Origin: Knoellia aerolata DSM 18566
Lineage (GTDB): Bacteria > Actinomycetota > Actinomycetes > Actinomycetales > Dermatophilaceae
DNA length: 50,718 nt
Direction: 5' to 3'
Assembly (NCBI RefSeq): GCF_000768695.1
Contig: NZ_AVPL01000024.1
Coordinates: 1 to 50,718 of the forward strand
Shown: in pieces, positions 8,613-16,942 of the stretch
How the letters are laid out: every line of letters begins with the position of its first letter
Numbering within the stretch: position 1 is the first letter of the stretch
Position numbers and translations under genes: made by a program
The notes under the pieces: model-generated
What the model was told of the DNA's origin: nothing
Databases searched by the model: none
What the model saw: only the letters and a program-made list of their open reading frames with translations

Positions 8613-9571
8613 GACGCCGCATCCTTGCGGGCGAGGTCGGCGGCGCCGATGAGCCCTGCCTCGTTGCCGAGGTGGGCCGCGACGATCCTCGCCTCGGGGC
8701 GGTAGCCGCGGCCCGTGAGGCGGCGACGGAACGTCTCGCGCGCGGGTCCGAGCAGGAGCTCACCCGCCGCGGAGACCCCGCCACCGATGACGAACGTCCC
8801 CGGGTCGAAGGCCGCGGCGAGGTTGGCGATGCCGATGCCGAGCCAGTGCCCGATCTCGGCGAGCAGCTCGATCGAGGTCGGGTCACCGTCGCGGGCGGCC
8901 TCGGTGACGATCGGTCCGGTGAGGTCGTCGGCACGGCCGCCGACCCGGGCGGCGAGGTCGGAGGCGACCGGGGAGTTGGCGAGGATCATCGCGCGGGCCT
9001 CGCGCACGAGGGCGTTGCCGGAGGCGTACTGCTCCCAGCAGCCGCGGTTGCCGCACTCGCAGCGCTGGCCCTCGGGCACGACCTGCATGTGGCCGAACTC
9101 GCCGGCGATGCCGTAGCGGCCGCGGATCACCTCGCCGTGCATGACGATGGCGCCCCCGATGCCGGTGCCGAGGTTGACCATGACGACGTGCGACTCCCCC
9201 TGCGCCGCACCGAAGCGCCACTCCGCCCAGCTGGCCGCGTTGGCGTCGTTGTCGACGAGGATCGGGACGTCGATGCGCTTGCTCAGGGCGTCCCGCAACG
9301 GCTCGTCGCGCCAGGACAGGTGCGGTGCGAAGACCACCGTGGCGCGGTCGGCGGCGACGAAACCGGCTGCACCGATGCCGACCGCAGCGACCGACGGCTC
9401 CGTCGACAGCAGCTCGTGCACGACGTCGACGATGGTGTCCTCGACGACCTGCGGCCGCTTCGAGCGGTGGGGCGTGTCGCGGCGGGCCCGGGCGAGGATC
9501 TCGCCGTTCTCGTCGACGACCCCTCCCGCGACCTTGGTCCCGCCGATGTCGATCCCGATGGCCAGGCTCAC
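8609..9571 (-). CDS. glkA: ROK-family glucokinase
   Basis: This 320-residue cytoplasmic kinase would phosphorylate glucose. It shows the N-terminal phosphate loop IGIDIGGTKVAGG, the ROK glucose-binding LVDNDANAASWAEW, the phosphate-2 loop VNLGTGIGGAIV and the ROK zinc-binding region EGQRCECGNRGCWEQYASG (three closely spaced cysteines). The GTG at 9571 is chosen because the domain starts right after it and GAGGAGGAG precedes it; the longer frame adds only an arginine-rich shadow. It overlaps the upstream gene as GTGA and the downstream EEP gene as CTGA, so these genes form one translationally coupled operon. The closest remembered match in motif pattern is Streptomyces GlkA. Confidence 0.93.
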   Translation of the reverse strand: MSLAIGIDIGGTKVAGGVVDENGEILARARRDTPHRSKRPQVVEDTIVDVVHELLSTEPSVAAVGIGAAGFVAADRATVVFAPHLSWRDEPLRDALSKRIDVPILVDNDANAASWAEWRFGAAQGESHVVMVNLGTGIGGAIVMHGEVIRGRYGIAGEFGHMQVVPEGQRCECGNRGCWEQYASGNALVREARAMILANSPVASDLAARVGGRADDLTGPIVTEAARDGDPTSIELLAEIGHWLGIGIANLAAAFDPGTFVIGGGVSAAGELLLGPARETFRRRLTGRGYRPEARIVAAHLGNEAGLIGAADLARKDAAS

Positions 9572-9996
9572 GACAGCTCCTCCTCGTCGACGACGGTGAT
9601 GGGTTCGGTGCGCGTGCCCCGCTCGGCGGGCTCGCGTCGCTCGCCCGCGCCGTTCGGGTGCCGCGTGGCCAGGTCGGCGAGCACCGTGGCGGCCGCGGTC
9701 GCTAGGTCGGCCAGCCGGGTGAGGGTCTCGGGGCTCACGCCGCGCAGGACGCCCACCGAGCGGCACACCGGGCACCACGTGCACGTCTGGGCGTCGCCCA
9801 TCGCGACGTGCACGTGCTCGGTGCCGCCCTGCGTCGGGTCGTGGGCGGTGGTCGAGCCGGTGGAAGTCGTCCCGCCGTCCGAGCCGGACGGCGCGTCGCG
9901 CTGCGCGGCCGGCGGGCGCCCCAGCGCCTCGAGCAGCCGGGCCGCCTCCTCCGCCACCGATCCCACGGCGGCGTCGAGTCGCTGCTCAGCGTCCAC
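9568..9996 (-). CDS. Small alanine-rich protein with a CTWCPVC motif, function unknown
   Basis: This 142-residue protein is not recognised. It begins with an alpha-helical stretch (EQRLDAAVGSVAEEAARLLEAL), has a polar low-complexity middle, then a cysteine cluster AQTCTWCPVCRSVG that could bind a metal, then a second helix (SPETLTRLADLATAAATVLADL). The GTG at 9996 is preferred over the ATG 24 bases upstream because GAGGAGG sits at ideal distance before it; it overlaps the ATPase stop by 11 bases. Tight coupling to both the ArsA-like ATPase and glucokinase suggests a linked role, which I cannot define. Confidence 0.75.
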   Translation of the reverse strand: MDAEQRLDAAVGSVAEEAARLLEALGRPPAAQRDAPSGSDGGTTSTGSTTAHDPTQGGTEHVHVAMGDAQTCTWCPVCRSVGVLRGVSPETLTRLADLATAAATVLADLATRHPNGAGERREPAERGTRTEPITVVDEEELS

Positions 9997-11206
9997 GGGG
10001 CCACACCTCCTCATCACGCACGAACCGCACCCGGAGCTCCCCGGCGCGCACCCCAGCATTCTTGACGATGCAGCGGCGCAGCACCGACGGCAGGGCGATG
10101 ACGCGCCGCACACCGCCGACGTCGACGACGAGGTCGTCGCCGCGCCGGGCCAGGTCGACGTCGCCGGAGCGGGCGAGCGGCAGCGGCAGGAGGAGCACGA
10201 AGTCCTCCCCGTCGGGCTCCACCCGCAGGCCGCCACCACGCACCGGCGAGTCCAGTGGAGGCAGCTCGCCATCGAGGGTCGTCGTCTGCACGGCCAGCTC
10301 GGCGAGGGCATCGGCCCCCGTCGGCTCGCCGGCGAGGTAGGGCGCGACGAGCACCGGTGTCCCACGGAAGGACTCGACGATCGTCGCGATGCCGGCCGTC
10401 TGCGCGGCGTTCCAGGCCGAGCGCCACGGGTCGTCGTCGACAGGGATGACCCGGTTGACGACGACGGCGTCGACGGCATACCCGTGCAGGGACAGCGACG
10501 TGAGGATGCGACGTGCCTCGGCGATGACGACGTTCTCGGGAGTGAGGACGATGCGCACGCTCGCGCGCTCGGAGGTGAGCAGCGTGCGGACGTCGGCCAT
10601 GTGCGCCCGCCACGTCGAGAGCACGTCGAGGACCTCGTTGCCCGGCATCGGCAGCCCGGCGGCCGCGGCGGCGGCGGGGCGCATGGCCGTGAGCAGGCGC
10701 CGCTGGGTGGGCATGAGGCGGTCGAGGTGCCAGCCGAGGAGCTCGGGGAGGGCGAGCAGCCGCAGCGTCTCGGCGGTGGGCGCGCAGTCGACGACGACGA
10801 CGTCCCACTCCCCGCTCGTCGCGTGGTGGCCGAGGGTGAGCAGGGCGCTGATTTCGTCGGCGCCGGGCAGGGCGGTGAGCTCCTCGGCGACGACCGGGTC
10901 GACACCGAACGAGTCCAGCACGGTGAGGAGGTAGTCGCGCATCGTCCCCCAGTCCGCCGCGACGCTCGTGCGGGCACCGACGGCCTGGGCGTGCAGGCGC
11001 TCCTCGACCTCCAGCGTCCGGTCCCACGTGGGCGACGTGCGCAGGCCGATCTCGAGCGCGTCGCCGAGGCTGTGGGCGACGTCGGTCGACATGACGAGGG
11101 TGCGCCGGCCAGCGCGTGCCGACTCGACCGCGAGCGCGGCAGCGGTCGTCGTCTTGCCGACGCCGCCCTTGCCGGTGACGAGGACGATCCGCGGTGATGG
11201 GGTCAC
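9986..11206 (-). CDS. ArsA-family (anion-transporting-like) ATPase
   Basis: This 406-residue P-loop ATPase has the deviant Walker A LVTGKGGVGKTTTAAALA of the ArsA/Get3/MinD group, a switch region STDVAHSLGDAL and a Walker B-like VVVVDCAPTAETLRLL. It is a single-domain form. No arsR, arsB or arsD lies nearby, so arsenite export is unlikely; actinobacteria commonly carry this protein next to an SRPBCC protein and an acyl-CoA ligase, as here (M. tuberculosis Rv2184c-Rv2185c region). The start is GTG. It is first in the CxxC-glkA-EEP operon. It carries an octamer copy at 10474-10481. Confidence 0.88.
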   Translation of the reverse strand: MTPSPRIVLVTGKGGVGKTTTAAALAVESARAGRRTLVMSTDVAHSLGDALEIGLRTSPTWDRTLEVEERLHAQAVGARTSVAADWGTMRDYLLTVLDSFGVDPVVAEELTALPGADEISALLTLGHHATSGEWDVVVVDCAPTAETLRLLALPELLGWHLDRLMPTQRRLLTAMRPAAAAAAGLPMPGNEVLDVLSTWRAHMADVRTLLTSERASVRIVLTPENVVIAEARRILTSLSLHGYAVDAVVVNRVIPVDDDPWRSAWNAAQTAGIATIVESFRGTPVLVAPYLAGEPTGADALAELAVQTTTLDGELPPLDSPVRGGGLRVEPDGEDFVLLLPLPLARSGDVDLARRGDDLVVDVGGVRRVIALPSVLRRCIVKNAGVRAGELRVRFVRDEEVWPRGR

Positions 11207-11237
11207 GGGGCTCCGGGACGGCGGGTTTCGAGGCCCG

Positions 11238-11690
11238 TCAGGCGACGGACTCGACGCGCTTCCGCAGCTCCTTGAGCGCCGTGTCGACGATGAGCTTCTC
11301 CGCCTTGCGCTTGAGCATGCCGATCATCGGGACGCGGACGTCGACGGCCAGCGCGTAGTCGACCGTCGTCCCGGTCTCGTCCGGCGTGAGGGTGTAGGTG
11401 CCGTCGAGGGCCTTGAGGACACCGGCCCGCACGAGCTTCCAGGAGACCGAGCCCGAGCCGTCCTCGGCGATCTGGTCCCAGTCGTACTCGAGGACGTAGG
11501 TGTCCTTGATGGCGCCGGCGTCGAGGACGTACTCGACCTGGTCGGCCCAGCCGTCACCGTCCTCGCTGAGGACCGTCGCCGTCTTCACCTGCTCGGCCCA
11601 CTCGGGGTAGGCCTCGAAGTCGGCGATGACATCGAGCACCGCGCCGGCGTCGGCGGCGATGTGGATGGAGGACGACGTGCGATCGGTCAT
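11238..11690 (-). CDS. SRPBCC/START-like (polyketide cyclase family) protein
   Basis: This 150-residue soluble protein has the helix-grip signature of the SRPBCC superfamily: an N-terminal beta strand SSSIHIAADAGAVLDVIADF, EAYPEWAEQVKTATVL near residue 30, and a long C-terminal helix ending in KELRKRVESVA. Such proteins bind hydrophobic ligands; this one may bind a lipid or acyl intermediate, given the divergent acyl-CoA ligase. It corresponds in position to TB16.3 (Rv2185c). The start ATG has no ribosome-binding site but lies six bases after TAGCCT, so it is probably leaderless. Confidence 0.85.
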   Translation of the reverse strand: MTDRTSSSIHIAADAGAVLDVIADFEAYPEWAEQVKTATVLSEDGDGWADQVEYVLDAGAIKDTYVLEYDWDQIAEDGSGSVSWKLVRAGVLKALDGTYTLTPDETGTTVDYALAVDVRVPMIGMLKRKAEKLIVDTALKELRKRVESVA

Positions 11691-11696
11691 GGGCGC

Positions 11697-11702
11697 AGGC
11701 TA
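11697..11702 (-). promoter_or_regulatory. Predicted -10 of a leaderless SRPBCC-gene promoter
   Basis: TAGCCT on the minus strand ends six bases before the ATG. The divergent fadD15 gene instead has a candidate TAGGAT (11721-11726) and a leader with a good ribosome-binding site. Confidence 0.5.
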
Positions 11703-11809
11703 CCCAACGGGGGCTACCTCTAGGATCGGAGGACGGTGGATGTGCGTCCACCGACCGCCGCTGGCGACCCGGACCGACGTCGACGTCGGACCCGTCGAAG
11801 GAGACCACG

Positions 11810-13600
11810 TTGCTCGAGAAGTCCACTCCCACGCTCGTCCCGACCACGACCGAGGGCAGCCTCGCCGACCTCCCCGCGCGGCACCGCCGTGAGACCCCGT
11901 CCCTCGCCCTGTTCTCCGTGCGTGACGGTGCCGGCTGGCGCGACCTCTCCGCGAAGGAGTTCGCCGACCAGGTCGACGCGCTGGCCAAGGGCTTCATCGC
12001 CGCCGGGATCACGCCGGGCAGCGCCGTGGGCATCATGAGCCGCACCCGATACGAGTGGACCCTCACCGACTTCGCCCTGTGGACCGCCGGTGCCGTGCCC
12101 GTCCCGATCTACGAGACCTCCTCCCCCGACCAGGTCGAGTGGATCCTCCAGGACTCCCATGCCGTGGGGGTCGTCCTCGAGACCGAGAAGCACCAGCGCT
12201 CGCTCGAGGGCATCTCCGGCAACCTGCCGTCCCTCGCCCACACCTGGATCATCGACAACGGCGACCTCGACGCCCTCGCCGCCACCGGTGCCACCGCCGA
12301 CGACGCGACGCTCGAGGAGGCCCGGGCCGGCGTCGACCGCCGGTCGGTCGCGACGATCATCTACACCTCCGGCACCACGGGCCGGCCCAAGGGCGTCGAG
12401 CTGACCCACGGCAACTTCCTCGACCTCGCCGAGAACACCACGGCCAAGCTCTCCGAGGTCGTGTCGGCCCCCGGTGCCTCCACACTGCTCTTCCTCCCCC
12501 TCGCGCACGTGTTCGCGCGCTTCATCGAGGTCCTGTGCCTGGCGTCCGGGGCCAAGATGGGCCACTCGGCCGACATCAAGACCCTGCTCGACGACTTCGC
12601 GAGCTACCAGCCCACCTTCATCCTCGCCGTGCCGCGGGTCTTCGAGAAGGTCTACAACTCCGCCGAGGCCAAGGCCGTCGCCGGCGGCAAGGGCGCCATC
12701 TTCGCCAAGGCCGCCGAGACCGCCATCGCGTGGTCGGAGGCCCAGGAGCAGGGCTCGGTCGGCTTCGGCCTCAAGGCCAAGCACGCCGTCTTCGACAAGC
12801 TCGTCTACGGCAAGCTGCGCGACGCCATGGGCGGCAAGGTCCAGTACGCCGTCTCCGGCGGGGCGCCGCTGGGCACCCGCCTGGGACACTTCTTCCGTGG
12901 CATCGGCGTGACCATCCTCGAGGGCTACGGCCTCACCGAGACCACGGCGCCGATCTGCGTCAACCTTCCCGGGGCCCTCAAGATCGGCACCGTGGGTCCG
13001 CCGCTGCCCGGCACGACGATCCGGATCGCCGACGACGGCGAGATCCTCGCCAAGGGCGTCAACGTCTTCGGGACCTACCGCAACAATCCCGATGCCTCGG
13101 CCGAAGCCATCCGTGACGGGTGGTTCCACACCGGTGACATCGGCGAGCTCGACGAGGACGGCTACCTGCGCATCACCGGCCGCAAGAAGGAGATCCTCGT
13201 GACCGCCGGTGGCAAGAACGTCGCCCCCGCCGTGCTCGAGGACCGCCTGCGCGCCCACCCCCTCGTCTCCCAGTGCATCGTCGTGGGCGACCAGAAGCCG
13301 TTCATCGGTGCGCTGCTCACCCTCGACGAGGAGATGCTGCCGATGTGGGCGGCCAACCACGGGCTCGAGGGCATCACCCCGGCCAAGGCGCGCACCGACG
13401 AGACCGTCCTCGCCGAGATCCAGAAGGCCGTCGACGACGCCAACTCCGCGGTGTCCAAGGCCGAGTCGATCCGCAAGTTCGCCGTCCTCGAGAACGACTT
13501 CACCGAGGAGTCGGGTCACCTCACGCCCTCGCTCAAGCTCAAGCGCAACATCGTCATGCGCGACTACGCGGACGAGGTCGATGCGCTCTACGGCGGCTGA
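11810..13600 (+). CDS. fadD15: Long-chain fatty-acid-CoA ligase
   Basis: This 596-residue AMP-forming synthetase activates long-chain fatty acids to acyl-CoA. The ANL-superfamily motifs are in order: IIYTSGTTGRPKGVELTHGN (about residues 183-202), YGLTETTAP (about 373-381), GWFHTGDIGELDEDGYL and ITGRKKEILVTAGGKNVAP (about 442-478). Length matches FadD15-type ligases. The start is TTG at 11810, supported by GAAGGAG seven bases upstream and by the N-terminal sequence; no ATG or GTG is better placed. It is divergent from the SRPBCC/ArsA operon, as in mycobacteria, and its end overlaps the next gene by 20 bases. Confidence 0.94.
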   Translation: MLEKSTPTLVPTTTEGSLADLPARHRRETPSLALFSVRDGAGWRDLSAKEFADQVDALAKGFIAAGITPGSAVGIMSRTRYEWTLTDFALWTAGAVPVPIYETSSPDQVEWILQDSHAVGVVLETEKHQRSLEGISGNLPSLAHTWIIDNGDLDALAATGATADDATLEEARAGVDRRSVATIIYTSGTTGRPKGVELTHGNFLDLAENTTAKLSEVVSAPGASTLLFLPLAHVFARFIEVLCLASGAKMGHSADIKTLLDDFASYQPTFILAVPRVFEKVYNSAEAKAVAGGKGAIFAKAAETAIAWSEAQEQGSVGFGLKAKHAVFDKLVYGKLRDAMGGKVQYAVSGGAPLGTRLGHFFRGIGVTILEGYGLTETTAPICVNLPGALKIGTVGPPLPGTTIRIADDGEILAKGVNVFGTYRNNPDASAEAIRDGWFHTGDIGELDEDGYLRITGRKKEILVTAGGKNVAPAVLEDRLRAHPLVSQCIVVGDQKPFIGALLTLDEEMLPMWAANHGLEGITPAKARTDETVLAEIQKAVDDANSAVSKAESIRKFAVLENDFTEESGHLTPSLKLKRNIVMRDYADEVDALYGG

Positions 13601-14960
13601 CCCCACCTCGCCCTCGACCCGCTCCACCGCCACGACCGCGTATGCCGCGTGCGCGCTCGCCGCGGCCTGGCTCGCCTACCTCGGCGTGCTCCAGTGGAGC
13701 GTCGTCCGGTTCCGCGTGCCGATCGTGCTCACCCTCACGGTGTGCGCGGTCGGCCTCGCGCTCTGGCTCGGTCGTCGCACCCGGATCCACCCGGCACCGG
13801 CGTGGCTCGTGCCCGTCGTGCTCCTCGGGTCGGTGGCGGTCACGTGGGCCGTCCCCCTCTTCAGCTACCTGCGCGGCGGGCCGCTCACGGCCGCGCTCGC
13901 GACCCTGACCGTCGTCGGGGTCGGCGGCGCGGCGCTGCTGTCGCGGCCGACAGCGGCGCGGGCGCGGACGGCATACGGGCTCGCGGTCGCCGGCCACGTC
14001 GTCACCGCGACGATCGCCACGCTCGGCGACCCCGCACCGCGGATCGACGTCTGGGTCACCCTGCAGCAGGCGAGCGACGCGCTGGCTCGCGGCGAGAACT
14101 TCTACGACATGACGTGGACCGACTCCCCCGGCGTCCAGGACGCCTTCACCTACCTGCCGTGGACGGCCGTCCTGCTCGCACCGGGGCGGTGGCTCGGCGG
14201 CGACGTCCGCTGGGCGATCGCGTTCTGGTCGGTCGTCCTCTTCCTCGGGGTCTGGGCGCTGGCCCGGCCGCTGCGCGGCGACGAGCCGAGCACCGCCCGC
14301 GCCACGGCACTTCGCGCGGCCGTGCCGGTGACCGCGCTCGTCGTCGCCCCGGGGGCCCTCACCCAGATCGACCAGGCCTGGACCGAGCCGCTGCTCGCCG
14401 CAGGCCTCGTGTGGTGGGCTGTGCTCGTGCGTCGCGGGCACGCCTGGTGGGCCGTGGTCCCGCTCGCGCTCGCCTGTGCGAGCAAGCAGCACCTCGCGCT
14501 GCTGCTGCCGCTGCTGCTGCTCTGGCAGCCCTTCGGGCCCCGGCGGGCCGTGGCGACCGGTGCGCTCACCGGGGTCCTCGTCGCGCCCTGGTTCCTCGCG
14601 TCGCCGTCCGACTTCGTGCACGACACGGTCACGTTGCTGCTCGGCTTCCACCCGATCCGGTTCGCGAACACGTGGTACCTCTACTTCCTCAACGAGCACG
14701 GGGTGACGTTGCCGTTCTGGGTGACCGGAGTCATCGCGCTCGGCGCCCTCGCCGTCGCGGCCCTGCTCGTCCACCGGCGGCAGCCCCCGCTCGACGAGCT
14801 GCTGCGGTGGTGCGCGCTCGTGCTGCTCGCCGCCAACCTCGTCAACAAGCAGGCGTTCTACAACCAGTTCTGGCTCAGCGCGGCCCTGGTCGCGATGTCG
14901 CTGGCGGTGCCCCGGGGCCATGGCGGGGCTCTCCCGAGCGCTGCTCGCCGAGCGGAATGA
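13581..14960 (+). CDS. Polytopic membrane protein, GT87/DUF2029-like putative glycosyltransferase
   Basis: This 459-residue protein has about eleven hydrophobic segments. After the third or fourth helix comes a conserved-looking luminal loop, RIDVWVTLQQASDALARGEN, then YDMTWTDSPG, resembling polyprenyl-phosphate-dependent mannosyltransferases of the GT87/DUF2029 type; the aspartate in RIDVW is the candidate catalytic residue. If correct, it would transfer a sugar to a cell-envelope glycan from a lipid-linked donor. The ATG at 13581 overlaps the acyl-CoA ligase end by 20 bases and has GAGG upstream. Two octamer copies lie here (13640-13647, 13969-13976), in different frames. The family call is moderate. 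Confidence 0.7.
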   Translation: MRSTAADPTSPSTRSTATTAYAACALAAAWLAYLGVLQWSVVRFRVPIVLTLTVCAVGLALWLGRRTRIHPAPAWLVPVVLLGSVAVTWAVPLFSYLRGGPLTAALATLTVVGVGGAALLSRPTAARARTAYGLAVAGHVVTATIATLGDPAPRIDVWVTLQQASDALARGENFYDMTWTDSPGVQDAFTYLPWTAVLLAPGRWLGGDVRWAIAFWSVVLFLGVWALARPLRGDEPSTARATALRAAVPVTALVVAPGALTQIDQAWTEPLLAAGLVWWAVLVRRGHAWWAVVPLALACASKQHLALLLPLLLLWQPFGPRRAVATGALTGVLVAPWFLASPSDFVHDTVTLLLGFHPIRFANTWYLYFLNEHGVTLPFWVTGVIALGALAVAALLVHRRQPPLDELLRWCALVLLAANLVNKQAFYNQFWLSAALVAMSLAVPRGHGGALPSAARRAE

Positions 14961-15073
14961 GCCGACGAACTTTAGGCTCGCGGTAGCCGCCGCCCGGCGG
15001 TCAGCGCCCGGTGCAGCGGGGCGCGCACTCACTCGAACGGTTCCGCTGACCGGGGGGGCCGAGGAGGTTTCAC

Positions 15074-16840
15074 ATGCGACACACCAGATCGCGGGTGCTC
15101 GTGGGGGTGGCCGTTGCCGCGGCGGCAGCGCTCGTCCCGGGTTCCGCCGCCATGGCGAGTCCCGACCGTGGCGACTCGGCGGCGCAACGGGTCGACGACC
15201 GGCCCGACGAGCAGAACGAGGCCCGCCGGGCCCTCGTCGAAGAGGGCGTGGCCACGGTGCTCCGGGGCGAGGCGAAGCCGGTGGCCAAGGGCCGGGGCCG
15301 CTCGGTGGAGGTCGCGCCGGGTCAGTGGGCGCAGTACGGCCTGCAGTCCACCGACAGCATCCTGACGTTCCTCATCGAGTTCGGTGACCAGGTCGACCCG
15401 CGCTTCCCCGCGGCCGGTGCGGGCCCGGTGCACAACGCGATCCCCCAGCCCGACCGGGCGGTGGACAACACCACCTACTGGGTCGACGACTTCGACCGTG
15501 AGCACTTCCAGGACATGTTCTTCGGTCCCGGCGAGTCGATGTCGAGCCTCTACCGGGAGATGTCGAGCGGCCGCTACACCGTCAAGGGCGACACCTCGGA
15601 GTGGGTCACCGTTCCCTGGAACTCGGCGAGCTACGGCCAGACGGAGAGCCAGGCGGACATGACCCGCTTCATCCAGGACGGGGCCTCCGCCTGGTACGAG
15701 CACCAGAAGTCCATCGGCACGTCCGAGGCGCAGATCGCCGCGTACCTCGCCGAGTTCGACCAGTGGGACCGCTACGACCACGACAGGGACGGCGTCTTCA
15801 CCGAGCCCGACGGGTACATCGACCACTTCCAGGCGGTGCACGCAGGTGAGGGCGAGGAGGCCGGTGCACCGGAGTCGACGATCTGGTCGCACCGTTGGTC
15901 CGTGGGCCAGCGTTCGGGAGGAGGTCCCGAGTGGAACCGCAACGGGGGCGTCCAGATCGGGCAGACCGGGTTCTGGATCCGTGACTACACCACCGAGCCC
16001 GAGAACGGCGGCCTCGGTGTCTTCGCCCACGAGTTCGGCCACGACCTCGGCCTGCCGGACCTCTACGACACCAGTGGCGGCGAGAACGGCACCGGATTCT
16101 GGACCCTCATGAGCTCCGGCTCATGGCTCGGCCACGGCCAGGACTCGATCGGTACGACGCCGGACCACATGGGTGCCTGGGAGAAGCTGCAGCTCGGCTG
16201 GCTCGACCACGCGACCGTCGCCCACGACGAGGAGGCCACCGTCGTCCTGGGGCCGTCGGCGCACGCCACGAAGAAGCAGCAGGCGCTCGTCGTCACGCTG
16301 CCCAAGGACGCGAACGGCCGGGACCGCTTCTACATCGCCGAGAACCGCCAGTACGTCGGTTACGACGCGACCCTCAGGACGGGGCCGTACAACTTCGGGT
16401 GGCCGCTGAGCAGGCCCGACTGGGTCGAGCACTTCCCCTACCAGGACGGGCTGCTCGTGAGCTACTGGAACACCGCGGTGTCCAACAACAACACGCGCAC
16501 GCACCCCGGCACGGGACGTGTTCTTCCGGTCGACGCACGGCCCGCCGCCCTGCGGTGGAGCGACGACACGGTGGCGCGGAACCGGATCCAGAGCTTCGAC
16601 GCGACGTTCGGCGTCGAGCCGACGGACCCGATCTCGCTGCACCGCGAGACGTCCGCCGGGATGACCACGCTGGACGTCCCCGTCCGGGCTCCGGTCCCGG
16701 TCTTCGACGACAGTGACCCGAACCGCTACTACGACGCCGCCAACCCGATGGGCAGCGTCAAGGTCGCTGGTGCCGGTGTGACGCTCAGGGTCGTCCAGAG
16801 CAACCGCACCGGGAAGATGACCGTCGAGGTCAACGGCTGA
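15074..16840 (+). CDS. Secreted M6-family (immune inhibitor A-like) metalloprotease
   Basis: This 588-residue exported zinc protease has a signal peptide (basic MRHTRSR, hydrophobic core, AMAS cleavage region near residue 30), a propeptide-like region, then a catalytic domain with HEFGHDLGLPDLYD (HExxH at about residues 319-323, followed by the LPDLYD typical of M6). The region around residues 435-475 and the C-terminal 100 residues look like beta-rich accessory domains; I see no sortase or membrane anchor. The start is certain: GAGGAGG sits six bases before the ATG. Such proteases degrade extracellular proteins. It has no partner gene in an operon; a hairpin follows at 16867. The previous gene ends 113 bases upstream and I see no strong promoter in that gap. 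Confidence 0.92.
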   Translation: MRHTRSRVLVGVAVAAAAALVPGSAAMASPDRGDSAAQRVDDRPDEQNEARRALVEEGVATVLRGEAKPVAKGRGRSVEVAPGQWAQYGLQSTDSILTFLIEFGDQVDPRFPAAGAGPVHNAIPQPDRAVDNTTYWVDDFDREHFQDMFFGPGESMSSLYREMSSGRYTVKGDTSEWVTVPWNSASYGQTESQADMTRFIQDGASAWYEHQKSIGTSEAQIAAYLAEFDQWDRYDHDRDGVFTEPDGYIDHFQAVHAGEGEEAGAPESTIWSHRWSVGQRSGGGPEWNRNGGVQIGQTGFWIRDYTTEPENGGLGVFAHEFGHDLGLPDLYDTSGGENGTGFWTLMSSGSWLGHGQDSIGTTPDHMGAWEKLQLGWLDHATVAHDEEATVVLGPSAHATKKQQALVVTLPKDANGRDRFYIAENRQYVGYDATLRTGPYNFGWPLSRPDWVEHFPYQDGLLVSYWNTAVSNNNTRTHPGTGRVLPVDARPAALRWSDDTVARNRIQSFDATFGVEPTDPISLHRETSAGMTTLDVPVRAPVPVFDDSDPNRYYDAANPMGSVKVAGAGVTLRVVQSNRTGKMTVEVNG

Positions 16841-16866
16841 GCCCGACCTGACAGCCGACCGCACGA

Positions 16867-16904
16867 CCACGGCCCGGGCACACTGCGGTGTGTCCGGGCC
16901 GTGG
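16867..16904. terminator. Bidirectional hairpin between the M6 protease and the lipoprotein gene
   Basis: CCACGGCCCGG pairs with CCGGGCCGTGG and, after one G-T wobble, CACAC pairs with GTGTG around a TGCG loop, giving a stem of 17 pairs between convergent genes. No T tract is present, as is common in high-GC actinobacteria. Confidence 0.7.
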
Positions 16905-16942
16905 TGTCGGTCGGTACCGGCTCCACCGCGAGCCACCGGAGG

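Noticed and set aside
9986-11206. Arsenite-pump ATPase role for the ArsA-like protein
   Set aside because: It is a single ATPase domain, there are no arsR/arsB/arsD neighbours, and its context matches the housekeeping actinobacterial homologue.
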